A stretch of DNA of 64,000 nt from the NCBI GenBank assembly GCA_932521035.1, contig OW051497.1:12696603-12760602 (forward strand). The letters are read 5' to 3'. Below, piece by piece: positions 1 to 9,614 of this stretch. Position 1 is the first letter of the stretch; every line of letters begins with the position of its first letter. Made by a program: the position numbers and the translations under genes. A model generated the notes under the pieces. That model did no database searches. It was not told the DNA's origin and saw nothing but the letters and a program-made list of their open reading frames with translations. Source of the DNA: Oscheius dolichura (lineage: Eukaryota; Nematoda; Chromadorea; Rhabditida; Rhabditidae).

Positions 1-23
1 TATGGCTCCTAGATCATAAACCA
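1..23. repeat. 3' end of a spacer A or B tail (truncated by window start)
   Basis: The first 23 bases match the end of the shared spacer tail (GGCTCCTAGATCATAAACCA). It cannot be told whether the missing left part was A or B. Confidence 0.9.
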
Positions 24-775
24 GGGTTTAAGCCAATACAAGTCTCTTGGGCAATTTGAACAGGCCAGTACGGAATAAAAGCCTAATGATTGGAGAACGT
101 TCGACCACTCTTCTTGTAGAGCTCGACGAGTAGAGTACGAATAATTCAAGATCGAATAGGGTTCGCTGAACAAATAGCGTTTTATAGCCCAAAAACTATT
201 ATAGTCCAAAAATAGGGTTTAAGCCAATACAAATCTCTTGGGTAATTTGAACAGGCCAGTACGGAATAAAAGCCTAATGATTGGAGAACGTTCGACCACT
301 CTTCTTGTAGAGCGTGACGAGTAGAGTACGAATAATTTAAGATCGAATAGGGTTGTCTGACCGAATAGCGTTTGATAGCCCAAAAACTATTATAGTCCAA
401 AAATAGGGTTTAAGCCAATACAAATCTCTTGGGCAATTTGAACAGGCCAGTACGCAATAAAAGCCTAATGATTGGAGAACGTTCGACCACTCTTCTTGTA
501 GAGCTCGACGAGTAGAGTACGAATAATTTAAGATCGAATAGGGTTGTCTGACCGAATAGCGTTTGATAGCCCAAAAACTATTATAGTCCAAAAATAGGGT
601 TTAAGCCAATACAAATCTCTTGGGCAATTTGAACAGGCCAGTACGCAATAAAAGCCTAACGATTTCAGAACGTTCGACCACTCTTCTTGTAGAGCTCGAC
701 GAGTAGAGTACGAATAATCCAAGATCGAATAGGGTTCGCTGAATAAATAGCGTTTTATAGCCCAAAAACTATTAT
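24..775. repeat. Monomer block L-L-L-L
   Basis: Four L monomers lie between the truncated tail and the first A spacer. The first monomer is of the TTCGCTGAAC type and lacks the AACAAAAG/CTCGTCTTG variants seen at this place in most later blocks. Confidence 0.93.
210..400. repeat. Representative L monomer (191 bp)
   Basis: I place the unit boundary inside the motif GTCCAAAAATAGGG. L differs from S by carrying TTTAAGCCAATACAAA just after TAGGG. Internal landmarks in order are TAGGGTTTA (telobox-like), CTCTTGGGCAATTTGAAC, AATAAA, the perfect palindrome GAACGTTC, the inverted repeat CTCG-A-CGAG, and two CAAAA motifs near the 3' end. Variants are position specific: the first monomer after a spacer carries ACAAG in place of ACAAA, and in many HORs also AACAAAAG and CTCGTCTTG. 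The 3' segment exists in two states, TTCGCTGAAC and TTGTCTGACC. The length is not a multiple of three, so no reading frame runs through the array. Confidence 0.95.
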
Positions 776-938
776 AATCCAGAAAAAGGTACAGTAATAT
801 GGGGCAGTTTTTGGAAAAGAGGGTAGGAGGTCCGAATTTGCACTCATTCGAACCGCCTCATCGAGCTGAGTCTAAAAAACCAGCTCCGTCACAGGAGGAC
901 GCTTTTGCGCCACGTTATGGCTCCTAGATCATAAACCA
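776..938. repeat. Spacer A, copy 1 (reference copy)
   Basis: A interrupts the array at a complete monomer end, replacing GTCCAAAAA by AATCCAGAAAAAGG. It has a 39-bp head (776-814, with GGTACAGTAATATGGGGCAG) and a 124-bp tail (815-938, from AAAAGAGGGTAGG to CATAAACCA) that is identical to the tail after every B. The tail is less AT-rich than the monomers and carries the imperfect inverted repeat CTCATCGAGCTGAG. I see no open frame, tRNA fold or transposon ends in it. On the minus strand GGTTCGAATGA is a partial match to a Pol III B box. Confidence 0.95.
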
Positions 939-1740
939 GGGTTTAAGCCAATACAAGTCTCTTGGGCAATTTGAACAGGCCAGTACGGAACAAAAGCCTA
1001 ATGATTGGAGAACGTTCGACCACTCGTCTTGTAGAGCTCGACGAGTAGAGTACGAATAATTTAAGATCGAATAGGGTTGTCTGACCGAATAGCGTTTTAT
1101 AGCCCAAAAACTATTATAGTCCAAAAATAGGGTTTAAGCCAATACAAATCTCTTGGGTAATTTGAACAGGCCAGTACGGAATAAAAGCCTAATGATTGGA
1201 GAACGTTCGACCACTCTTCTTGTAGAGCGTGACGAGTAGAGTACGAATAATTTAAGATCGAATAGGGTTGTCTGACCGAATAGCGTTTGATAGCCCAAAA
1301 ACTATTATAGTCCAAAAATAGGGTTTAAGCCAATACAAATCTCTTGGGCAATTTGAACAGGCCAGTACGCAATAAAAGCCTAATGATTGGAGAACGTTCG
1401 ACCACTCTTCTTGTAGAGCTCGACGAGTAGAGTACGAATAATTTAAGATCGAATAGGGTTGTCTGACCGAATAGCGTTTGATAGCCCAAAAACTATTATA
1501 GTCCAAAAATAGGGTTTAAGCCAATACAAATCTCTTGGGCAATTTGAACAGGCCAGTACGCAATAAAAGCCTAATGATTGGAGAACGTTCGACCACTCTT
1601 CTTGTAGAGCTCGACGAGTAGAGTACGAATAATTTAAGATCGAATAGGGTTGTCTGACCGAATATCGTTTGATAGCCCAAAAACTATTATAGTCCAAAAA
1701 TAGGGTTTAAGCCAATACAAGTCTCTTGGGCAATTTGAAC
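939..1740. repeat. Monomer block L-L-L-L plus 43-bp monomer remnant
   Basis: Four L monomers are followed by the first 43 bp of a fifth, cut at GGGCAATTTGAAC by insert B. The remnant carries ACAAG, the variant otherwise typical of the first monomer after a tail. Confidence 0.93.
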
Positions 1741-1929
1741 GATTATCCAGGAACGGATGAAGAATTGCGAAGAAGGCAGAGAAATAATGAAACGTAGAAA
1801 TAAACGGTGTTTTAGACAATAGTATTCAATCACATTTGTATAAAGAAATAAATTAAAATGTAGGACGGCTTGAAAATTAGCAATAATAGCGGCTAAGGAA
1901 GACTTCTGACGGTTTTACTAAGCGTAGCT

Positions 1930-2331
1930 ATGCGTTCCTCAGTAATTTGTTATTACTGCTCTCAGTCCGAGCATTTCTACTTTGAAATATCGATGCTTTC
2001 CATTCATGTCATATCATCTGCAAAAAAAAATACAAAAAATACAAAAAATACAAAAAATAAAAAAATACACCATGAATGCAAAAAGAACAAGCAATGCAAA
2101 GATTCGGCAAGACAAGTCCAAGTGGTTTTAGGCCATGAATTCACCGATTCTGAATTGAAGCATTGTCGTTGGAGCGCACCGCCAATGCCGGGATTCTTTT
2201 TCAAATCACCGACTTTTTTTGTTCCAGTGGATGACATCACTGCATTGGTGAAACGCCGTATTTGCCTGTTCCTAATTTCCTTGCTTTGCTACCGTTTTAT
2301 GCACACCACCATATTTATAACATTAATATAA
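1930..2331 (+). other. 133-codon open reading frame in insert B, doubtful gene
   Basis: An ATG-started frame encodes 133 residues. Residues 1-30 are unremarkable. Residues 31-45 are a low-complexity KNT repeat generated by the A-rich 9-bp microsatellite. Residues about 66-112 (VQVVLGHEF to DDITALVKRR) have mixed, protein-like composition, and the C-terminus is hydrophobic and runs into the AT-rich terminus. I do not recognise a family. Identical frames occur at 4220-4621, 8141-8542, 11521-11922, 14901-15302, 30283-30684, 36592-36993, 38692-39093, 43895-44296, 50959-51360 and 54339-54740. In copy 12 one extra A in the microsatellite breaks the frame, leaving a shifted start at 62362 and the same end at 62712. 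Non-coding parts of B are equally conserved, so the open frame is not evidence of selection. It is most likely chance or a gene relic. Confidence 0.15.
2022..2070. repeat. A-rich 9-bp microsatellite in insert B
   Basis: A poly-A run is followed by about three TACAAAAAA units and a degenerate A-rich end. The same segment is present in all 12 B copies. Copy 12 has one more A (near 62402-62411), the only change seen in it. Such a tract is slippage prone, and this indel alone decides whether the 133-codon frame is intact. Confidence 0.9.
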
Positions 2332-2400
2332 TATATACATTAATAATATATATATACATTAATATAATATATATTTATAACATTAATATAATATATAAAA
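2311..2400. repeat. AT-rich terminus of insert B
   Basis: About 90 bp consist almost only of A and T, including two copies of ATTTATAACATTAATATAAT and alternating TA runs. Copy 12 has one extra TA in the middle run. This segment is easily unwound and can form cruciforms. Similar AT-rich ends occur at breakpoints, matrix-attachment regions and replication origins, but no such function is shown here. Confidence 0.85.
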
Positions 2401-2401
2401 G
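2392..2401 (+). promoter_or_regulatory. TATA-box-like sequence at the B/tail junction
   Basis: TATATAAAAG matches the TATA-box consensus TATAWAAR perfectly and is created where the AT-rich end of B meets the AAAAGAGGG start of the shared tail. The same tail preceded by the A head reads TTTTTGGAAAAG and has no TATA. The motif recurs at the same place in all 12 B copies. AT-rich surroundings make a chance match likely and no transcript evidence is available. Confidence 0.25.
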
Positions 2402-2520
2402 AGGGTAGGAGGTCCGAATTTGCACTCATTCGAACCGCCTCATCGAGCTGAGTCTAAAAAACCAGCTCCGTCACAGGAGGACGCTTTTGCGCCACGTTAT
2501 GGCTCCTAGATCATAAACCA
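2397..2520. repeat. Shared tail after B copy 1
   Basis: These 124 bp match the 3' part of spacer A (815-938). The tail is the right-hand boundary of both spacer types and is always followed by an L monomer beginning GGGTTTAAGCC. Confidence 0.93.
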
Positions 2521-3065
2521 GGGTTTAAGCCAATACAAGTCTCTTGGGCAATTTGAACAGGCCAGTACGGAATAAAAGCCTAACGATTTCAGAACGTTCG
2601 ACCACTCTTCTTGTAGAGCTCGACGAGTAGAGTACGAATAATTCAAGATCGAATAGGGTTCGCTGAACAAATAGCGTTTTATAGCCCAAAAACTATTATA
2701 GTCCAAAAATAGGGTCTCTTGGGCAATTTGAACAGACCAGTACGGAATAAAAGCCTAACGATTTCAGAACGTTCGACCACTCTTCTTGTAGAGCTCGACG
2801 AGTAGAGTACGAATAATTCAAGATCGAATAGGGTTCGCTGACCGAATAGCGTTTGATAGCCCAAAAACTATTATAGTCCAAAAATAGGGTTTAAGCCAAT
2901 ACAAATCTCTTGGGCAATTTGAACAGGCCAGTACGCAATAAAAGCCTAACGATTTCAGAACGTTCGACCACTCTTCTTGTAGAGCTCGACGAGTAGAGTA
3001 CGAATAATCCAAGATCGAATAGGGTTCGCTGAATAAATAGCGTTTTATAGCCCAAAAACTATTAT
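2521..3065. repeat. Monomer block L-S-L
   Basis: This is the shortest of the B-to-A blocks in the left region, with only one S. Corresponding blocks downstream have two. Confidence 0.93.
2707..2881. repeat. Representative S monomer (175 bp)
   Basis: S is the L monomer minus 16 bp: TAGGG is followed directly by TCTCTTGGG. It also usually has GAACAGACC where L has GAACAGGCC, and TAACGATTTC where many L copies have TAATGATTGG. So S is a distinct subfamily and not just repeated independent deletions. S never directly follows an A spacer or B tail; the first monomer there is always L. Only three A copies (29169, 31419 and 61347) have S on their left. Confidence 0.95.
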
Positions 3066-3228
3066 AATCCAGAAAAAGGTACAGTAATATGGGGCAGTTT
3101 TTGGAAAAGAGGGTAGGAGGTCCGAATTTGCACTCATTCGAACCGCCTCATCGAGCTGAGTCTAAAAAACCAGCTCCGTCACAGGAGGACGCTTTTGCGC
3201 CACGTTATGGCTCCTAGATCATAAACCA
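3066..3228. repeat. Spacer A, copy 2
   Basis: It matches copy 1 by eye over its full 163 bp. Confidence 0.95.
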
Positions 3229-4030
3229 GGGTTTAAGCCAATACAAGTCTCTTGGGCAATTTGAACAGGCCAGTACGGAACAAAAGCCTAATGATTGGAG
3301 AACGTTCGACCACTCGTCTTGTAGAGCTCGACGAGTAGAGTACGAATAATTTAAGATCGAATAGGGTTGTCTGACCGAATAGCGTTTTATAGCCCAAAAA
3401 CTATTATAGTCCAAAAATAGGGTTTAAGCCAATACAAATCTCTTGGGTAATTTGAACAGGCCAGTACGGAATAAAAGCCTAATGATTGGAGAACGTTCGA
3501 CCACTCTTCTTGTAGAGCGTGACGAGTAGAGTACGAATAATTTAAGATCGAATAGGGTTGTCTGACCGAATAGCGTTTGATAGCCCAAAAACTATTATAG
3601 TCCAAAAATAGGGTTTAAGCCAATACAAATCTCTTGGGCAATTTGAACAGGCCAGTACGCAATAAAAGCCTAATGATTGGAGAACGTTCGACCACTCTTC
3701 TTGTAGAGCTCGACGAGTAGAGTACGAATAATTTAAGATCGAATAGGGTTGTCTGACCGAATAGCGTTTGATAGCCCAAAAACTATTATAGTCCAAAAAT
3801 AGGGTTTAAGCCAATACAAATCTCTTGGGCAATTTGAACAGGCCAGTACGCAATAAAAGCCTAATGATTGGAGAACGTTCGACCACTCTTCTTGTAGAGC
3901 TCGACGAGTAGAGTACGAATAATTTAAGATCGAATAGGGTTGTCTGACCGAATATCGTTTGATAGCCCAAAAACTATTATAGTCCAAAAATAGGGTTTAA
4001 GCCAATACAAGTCTCTTGGGCAATTTGAAC
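3229..4030. repeat. Monomer block L-L-L-L plus 43-bp remnant
   Basis: It has the same organisation as 939-1740. The distance from B copy 1 to B copy 2 is 2290 bp. Confidence 0.93.
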
Positions 4031-4810
4031 GATTATCCAGGAACGGATGAAGAATTGCGAAGAAGGCAGAGAAATAATGAAACGTAGAAATAAACGGTGT
4101 TTTAGACAATAGTATTCAATCACATTTGTATAAAGAAATAAATTAAAATGTAGGACGGCTTGAAAATTAGCAATAATAGCGGCTAAGGAAGACTTCTGAC
4201 GGTTTTACTAAGCGTAGCTATGCGTTCCTCAGTAATTTGTTATTACTGCTCTCAGTCCGAGCATTTCTACTTTGAAATATCGATGCTTTCCATTCATGTC
4301 ATATCATCTGCAAAAAAAAATACAAAAAATACAAAAAATACAAAAAATAAAAAAATACACCATGAATGCAAAAAGAACAAGCAATGCAAAGATTCGGCAA
4401 GACAAGTCCAAGTGGTTTTAGGCCATGAATTCACCGATTCTGAATTGAAGCATTGTCGTTGGAGCGCACCGCCAATGCCGGGATTCTTTTTCAAATCACC
4501 GACTTTTTTTGTTCCAGTGGATGACATCACTGCATTGGTGAAACGCCGTATTTGCCTGTTCCTAATTTCCTTGCTTTGCTACCGTTTTATGCACACCACC
4601 ATATTTATAACATTAATATAATATATACATTAATAATATATATATACATTAATATAATATATATTTATAACATTAATATAATATATAAAAGAGGGTAGGA
4701 GGTCCGAATTTGCACTCATTCGAACCGCCTCATCGAGCTGAGTCTAAAAAACCAGCTCCGTCACAGGAGGACGCTTTTGCGCCACGTTATGGCTCCTAGA
4801 TCATAAACCA
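4031..4810. repeat. Insert B copy 2 (4031-4686) with shared tail (4687-4810)
   Basis: It matches B copy 1, including the open 133-codon frame at 4220-4621. Confidence 0.93.
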
Positions 4811-5530
4811 GGGTTTAAGCCAATACAAGTCTCTTGGGCAATTTGAACAGGCCAGTACGGAATAAAAGCCTAACGATTTCAGAACGTTCGACCACTCTTC
4901 TTGTAGAGCTCGACGAGTAGAGTACGAATAATTCAAGATCGAATAGGGTTCGCTGAACAAATAGCGTTTTATAGCCCAAAAACTATTATAGTCCAAAAAT
5001 AGGGTCTCTTGGGCAATTTGAACAGACCAGTACGGAATAAAAGCCTAACGATTTCAGAACGTTCGACCACTCTTCTTGTAGAGCTCGACGAGTAGAGTAC
5101 GAATAATTCAAGATCGAATAGGGTTCGCTGAACAAATAGCGTTTTATAGCCCAAAAACTATTATAGTCCAAAAATAGGGTCTCTTGGGCAATTTGAACAG
5201 ACCAGTACGGAATAAAAGCCTAACGATTTCAGAACGTTCGACCACTCTTCTTGTAGAGCTCGACGAGTAGAGTACGAATAATTCAAGATCGAATAGGGTT
5301 GTCTGACCGAATAGCGTTTTATAGCCCAAAAACTATTATAGTCCAAAAATAGGGTTTAAGCCAATACAAATCTCTTGGGCAATTTGAACAGGCCAGTACG
5401 GAATAAAAGCCTAACGATTTCAGAACGTTCGACCACTCTTCTTGTAGAGCTCGACGAGTAGAGTACGAATAATCCAAGATCGAATAGGGTTCGCTGAATA
5501 AATAGCGTTTTATAGCCCAAAAACTATTAT
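4811..5530. repeat. Monomer block L-S-S-L
   Basis: Two S monomers lie between the L that follows the tail and the L that precedes A. The second S is of the TTGTCTGACC type, the first of the TTCGCTGAAC type. Confidence 0.93.
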
Positions 5531-5693
5531 AATCCAGAAAAAGGTACAGTAATATGGGGCAGTTTTTGGAAAAGAGGGTAGGAGGTCCGAATTTGCACTC
5601 ATTCGAACCGCCTCATCGAGCTGAGTCTAAAAAACCAGCTCCGTCACAGGAGGACGCTTTTGCGCCACGTTATGGCTCCTAGATCATAAACCA
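5531..5693. repeat. Spacer A, copy 3
   Basis: Full length, same as copy 1 by eye. Confidence 0.95.
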
Positions 5694-6986
5694 GGGTTTA
5701 AGCCAATACAAGTCTCTTGGGCAATTTGAACAGGCCAGTACGGAACAAAAGCCTAATGATTGGAGAACGTTCGACCACTCGTCTTGTAGAGCTCGACGAG
5801 TAGAGTACGAATAATTTAAGATCGAATAGGGTTGTCTGACCGAATAGCGTTTTATAGCCCAAAAACTATTATAGTCCAAAAATAGGGTTTAAGCCAATAC
5901 AAATCTCTTGGGTAATTTGAACAGGCCAGTACGGAATAAAAGCCTAATGATTGGAGAACGTTCGACCACTCTTCTTGTAGAGCGTGACGAGTAGAGTACG
6001 AATAATTTAAGATCGAATAGGGTTGTCTGACCGAATAGCGTTTGATAGCCCAAAAACTATTATAGTCCAAAAATAGGGTTTAAGCCAATACAAATCTCTT
6101 GGGCAATTTGAACAGGCCAGTACGCAATAAAAGCCTAATGATTGGAGAACGTTCGACCACTCTTCTTGTAGAGCTCGACGAGTAGAGTACGAATAATTTA
6201 AGATCGAATAGGGTTGTCTGACCGAATAGCGTTTGATAGCCCAAAAACTATTATAGTCCAAAAATAGGGTTTAAGCCAATACAAATCTCTTGGGCAATTT
6301 GAACAGGCCAGTACGGAATAAAAGCCTAACGATTTCAGAACGTTCGACCACTCTTCTTGTAGAGCTCGACGAGTAGAGTACGAATAATTCAAGATCGAAT
6401 AGGGTTCGCTGAACAAATAGCGTTTTATAGCCCAAAAACTATTATAGTCCAAAAATAGGGTCTCTTGGGCAATTTGAACAGACCAGTACGGAATAAAAGC
6501 CTAACGATTTCAGAACGTTCGACCACTCTTCTTGTAGAGCTCGACGAGTAGAGTACGAATAATTCAAGATCGAATAGGGTTCGCTGAACAAATAGCGTTT
6601 TATAGCCCAAAAACTATTATAGTCCAAAAATAGGGTCTCTTGGGCAATTTGAACAGACCAGTACGGAATAAAAGCCTAACGATTTCAGAACGTTCGACCA
6701 CTCTTCTTGTAGAGCTCGACGAGTAGAGTACGAATAATTCAAGATCGAATAGGGTTGTCTGACCGAATAGCGTTTTATAGCCCAAAAACTATTATAGTCC
6801 AAAAATAGGGTTTAAGCCAATACAAATCTCTTGGGCAATTTGAACAGGCCAGTACGGAATAAAAGCCTAACGATTTCAGAACGTTCGACCACTCTTCTTG
6901 TAGAGCTCGACGAGTAGAGTACGAATAATCCAAGATCGAATAGGGTTCGCTGAATAAATAGCGTTTTATAGCCCAAAAACTATTAT
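5694..6986. repeat. Monomer block L-L-L-L-S-S-L
   Basis: A four-L block is joined to an S-S-L block without an intervening B. The fourth L already has the TTCGCTGAAC type that normally follows a B tail, which suggests a recombination joint that removed a B and its tail. Together with the following A it forms a 1456-bp unit. Confidence 0.92.
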
Positions 6987-7149
6987 AATCCAGAAAAAGG
7001 TACAGTAATATGGGGCAGTTTTTGGAAAAGAGGGTAGGAGGTCCGAATTTGCACTCATTCGAACCGCCTCATCGAGCTGAGTCTAAAAAACCAGCTCCGT
7101 CACAGGAGGACGCTTTTGCGCCACGTTATGGCTCCTAGATCATAAACCA
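6987..7149. repeat. Spacer A, copy 4
   Basis: Full length, same as copy 1 by eye. Confidence 0.95.
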
Positions 7150-7951
7150 GGGTTTAAGCCAATACAAGTCTCTTGGGCAATTTGAACAGGCCAGTACGGA
7201 ACAAAAGCCTAATGATTGGAGAACGTTCGACCACTCGTCTTGTAGAGCTCGACGAGTAGAGTACGAATAATTTAAGATCGAATAGGGTTGTCTGACCGAA
7301 TAGCGTTTTATAGCCCAAAAACTATTATAGTCCAAAAATAGGGTTTAAGCCAATACAAATCTCTTGGGTAATTTGAACAGGCCAGTACGGAATAAAAGCC
7401 TAATGATTGGAGAACGTTCGACCACTCTTCTTGTAGAGCGTGACGAGTAGAGTACGAATAATTTAAGATCGAATAGGGTTGTCTGACCGAATAGCGTTTG
7501 ATAGCCCAAAAACTATTATAGTCCAAAAATAGGGTTTAAGCCAATACAAATCTCTTGGGCAATTTGAACAGGCCAGTACGCAATAAAAGCCTAATGATTG
7601 GAGAACGTTCGACCACTCTTCTTGTAGAGCTCGACGAGTAGAGTACGAATAATTTAAGATCGAATAGGGTTGTCTGACCGAATAGCGTTTGATAGCCCAA
7701 AAACTATTATAGTCCAAAAATAGGGTTTAAGCCAATACAAATCTCTTGGGCAATTTGAACAGGCCAGTACGCAATAAAAGCCTAATGATTGGAGAACGTT
7801 CGACCACTCTTCTTGTAGAGCTCGACGAGTAGAGTACGAATAATTTAAGATCGAATAGGGTTGTCTGACCGAATATCGTTTGATAGCCCAAAAACTATTA
7901 TAGTCCAAAAATAGGGTTTAAGCCAATACAAGTCTCTTGGGCAATTTGAAC
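7150..7951. repeat. Monomer block L-L-L-L plus 43-bp remnant
   Basis: It has the same organisation as 939-1740 and leads into B copy 3. Confidence 0.93.
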
Positions 7952-8731
7952 GATTATCCAGGAACGGATGAAGAATTGCGAAGAAGGCAGAGAAATAATG
8001 AAACGTAGAAATAAACGGTGTTTTAGACAATAGTATTCAATCACATTTGTATAAAGAAATAAATTAAAATGTAGGACGGCTTGAAAATTAGCAATAATAG
8101 CGGCTAAGGAAGACTTCTGACGGTTTTACTAAGCGTAGCTATGCGTTCCTCAGTAATTTGTTATTACTGCTCTCAGTCCGAGCATTTCTACTTTGAAATA
8201 TCGATGCTTTCCATTCATGTCATATCATCTGCAAAAAAAAATACAAAAAATACAAAAAATACAAAAAATAAAAAAATACACCATGAATGCAAAAAGAACA
8301 AGCAATGCAAAGATTCGGCAAGACAAGTCCAAGTGGTTTTAGGCCATGAATTCACCGATTCTGAATTGAAGCATTGTCGTTGGAGCGCACCGCCAATGCC
8401 GGGATTCTTTTTCAAATCACCGACTTTTTTTGTTCCAGTGGATGACATCACTGCATTGGTGAAACGCCGTATTTGCCTGTTCCTAATTTCCTTGCTTTGC
8501 TACCGTTTTATGCACACCACCATATTTATAACATTAATATAATATATACATTAATAATATATATATACATTAATATAATATATATTTATAACATTAATAT
8601 AATATATAAAAGAGGGTAGGAGGTCCGAATTTGCACTCATTCGAACCGCCTCATCGAGCTGAGTCTAAAAAACCAGCTCCGTCACAGGAGGACGCTTTTG
8701 CGCCACGTTATGGCTCCTAGATCATAAACCA
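7952..8731. repeat. Insert B copy 3 (7952-8607) with shared tail (8608-8731)
   Basis: It lies 3921 bp after copy 2. The internal frame is open at 8141-8542. Confidence 0.93.
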
Positions 8732-9451
8732 GGGTTTAAGCCAATACAAGTCTCTTGGGCAATTTGAACAGGCCAGTACGGAATAAAAGCCTAACGATTT
8801 CAGAACGTTCGACCACTCTTCTTGTAGAGCTCGACGAGTAGAGTACGAATAATTCAAGATCGAATAGGGTTCGCTGAACAAATAGCGTTTTATAGCCCAA
8901 AAACTATTATAGTCCAAAAATAGGGTCTCTTGGGCAATTTGAACAGACCAGTACGGAATAAAAGCCTAACGATTTCAGAACGTTCGACCACTCTTCTTGT
9001 AGAGCTCGACGAGTAGAGTACGAATAATTCAAGATCGAATAGGGTTCGCTGAACAAATAGCGTTTTATAGCCCAAAAACTATTATAGTCCAAAAATAGGG
9101 TCTCTTGGGCAATTTGAACAGACCAGTACGGAATAAAAGCCTAACGATTTCAGAACGTTCGACCACTCTTCTTGTAGAGCTCGACGAGTAGAGTACGAAT
9201 AATTCAAGATCGAATAGGGTTGTCTGACCGAATAGCGTTTTATAGCCCAAAAACTATTATAGTCCAAAAATAGGGTTTAAGCCAATACAAATCTCTTGGG
9301 CAATTTGAACAGGCCAGTACGGAATAAAAGCCTAACGATTTCAGAACGTTCGACCACTCTTCTTGTAGAGCTCGACGAGTAGAGTACGAATAATCCAAGA
9401 TCGAATAGGGTTCGCTGAATAAATAGCGTTTTATAGCCCAAAAACTATTAT
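8732..9451. repeat. Monomer block L-S-S-L
   Basis: Same composition as 4811-5530. From within this block onward the sequence repeats at +39438 bp. Confidence 0.93.
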
Positions 9452-9614
9452 AATCCAGAAAAAGGTACAGTAATATGGGGCAGTTTTTGGAAAAGAGGGT
9501 AGGAGGTCCGAATTTGCACTCATTCGAACCGCCTCATCGAGCTGAGTCTAAAAAACCAGCTCCGTCACAGGAGGACGCTTTTGCGCCACGTTATGGCTCC
9601 TAGATCATAAACCA
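9452..9614. repeat. Spacer A, copy 5
   Basis: Full length. Its counterpart in the distant duplicate is copy 18 (48890). Confidence 0.95.

Larger units (their letters stand above)
1741..2396. repeat. Insert B, copy 1 (reference copy)
   Basis: This 656-bp sequence is unrelated to the monomers. It begins at GATTATCCAGGAACGG, directly after a truncated monomer, and ends in an AT-rich segment that joins the shared 124-bp tail (2397-2520). It contains a 133-codon plus-strand frame (1930-2331), an A-rich 9-bp microsatellite (about 2022-2070) and the AT-rich terminus (about 2311-2400). No terminal inverted repeats, transposase-like frame or obvious target-site duplication is visible. B plus tail is flanked by a 38-bp direct repeat of monomer sequence (1703-1740 and 2521-2558). 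I do not recognise the source of B. It could be a captured genomic fragment or a relic of a mobile element that has been amplified with the array. Confidence 0.93.

Noticed and set aside
210..400. CENP-B box in the monomer
   Set aside because: TTCG occurs several times, but at no place on either strand did I find the spaced A and CGGG required by the consensus.
815..938. tRNA, SINE or Pol III promoter in the shared tail
   Set aside because: On the minus strand GGTTCGAATGA matches the first part of a B box, and a weak A-box-like TGGCGCAAAAG lies upstream, but the last bases of both disagree, a run of six T lies between them, and the T-arm stem does not pair.
1756..1794. A short translation in B (DEELRRRQRNNET) resembling the basic start of an importin-alpha binding domain
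   Set aside because: Only about 13 residues, followed at once by a stop codon, with no armadillo-like sequence in any frame downstream. A chance match to a low-complexity basic motif is the simpler explanation.
2004..2240. 78-codon minus-strand frame opposite the 133-codon frame in each B
   Set aside because: It overlaps the plus-strand frame, its C-terminus is a phenylalanine/valine run produced by the A-rich microsatellite, and no family is recognisable.
1741..2520. B as an intact transposable element
   Set aside because: No terminal inverted repeats, LTRs, recognisable transposase or reverse transcriptase, and the 38-bp flanking repeat is monomer sequence and not a typical target-site duplication.
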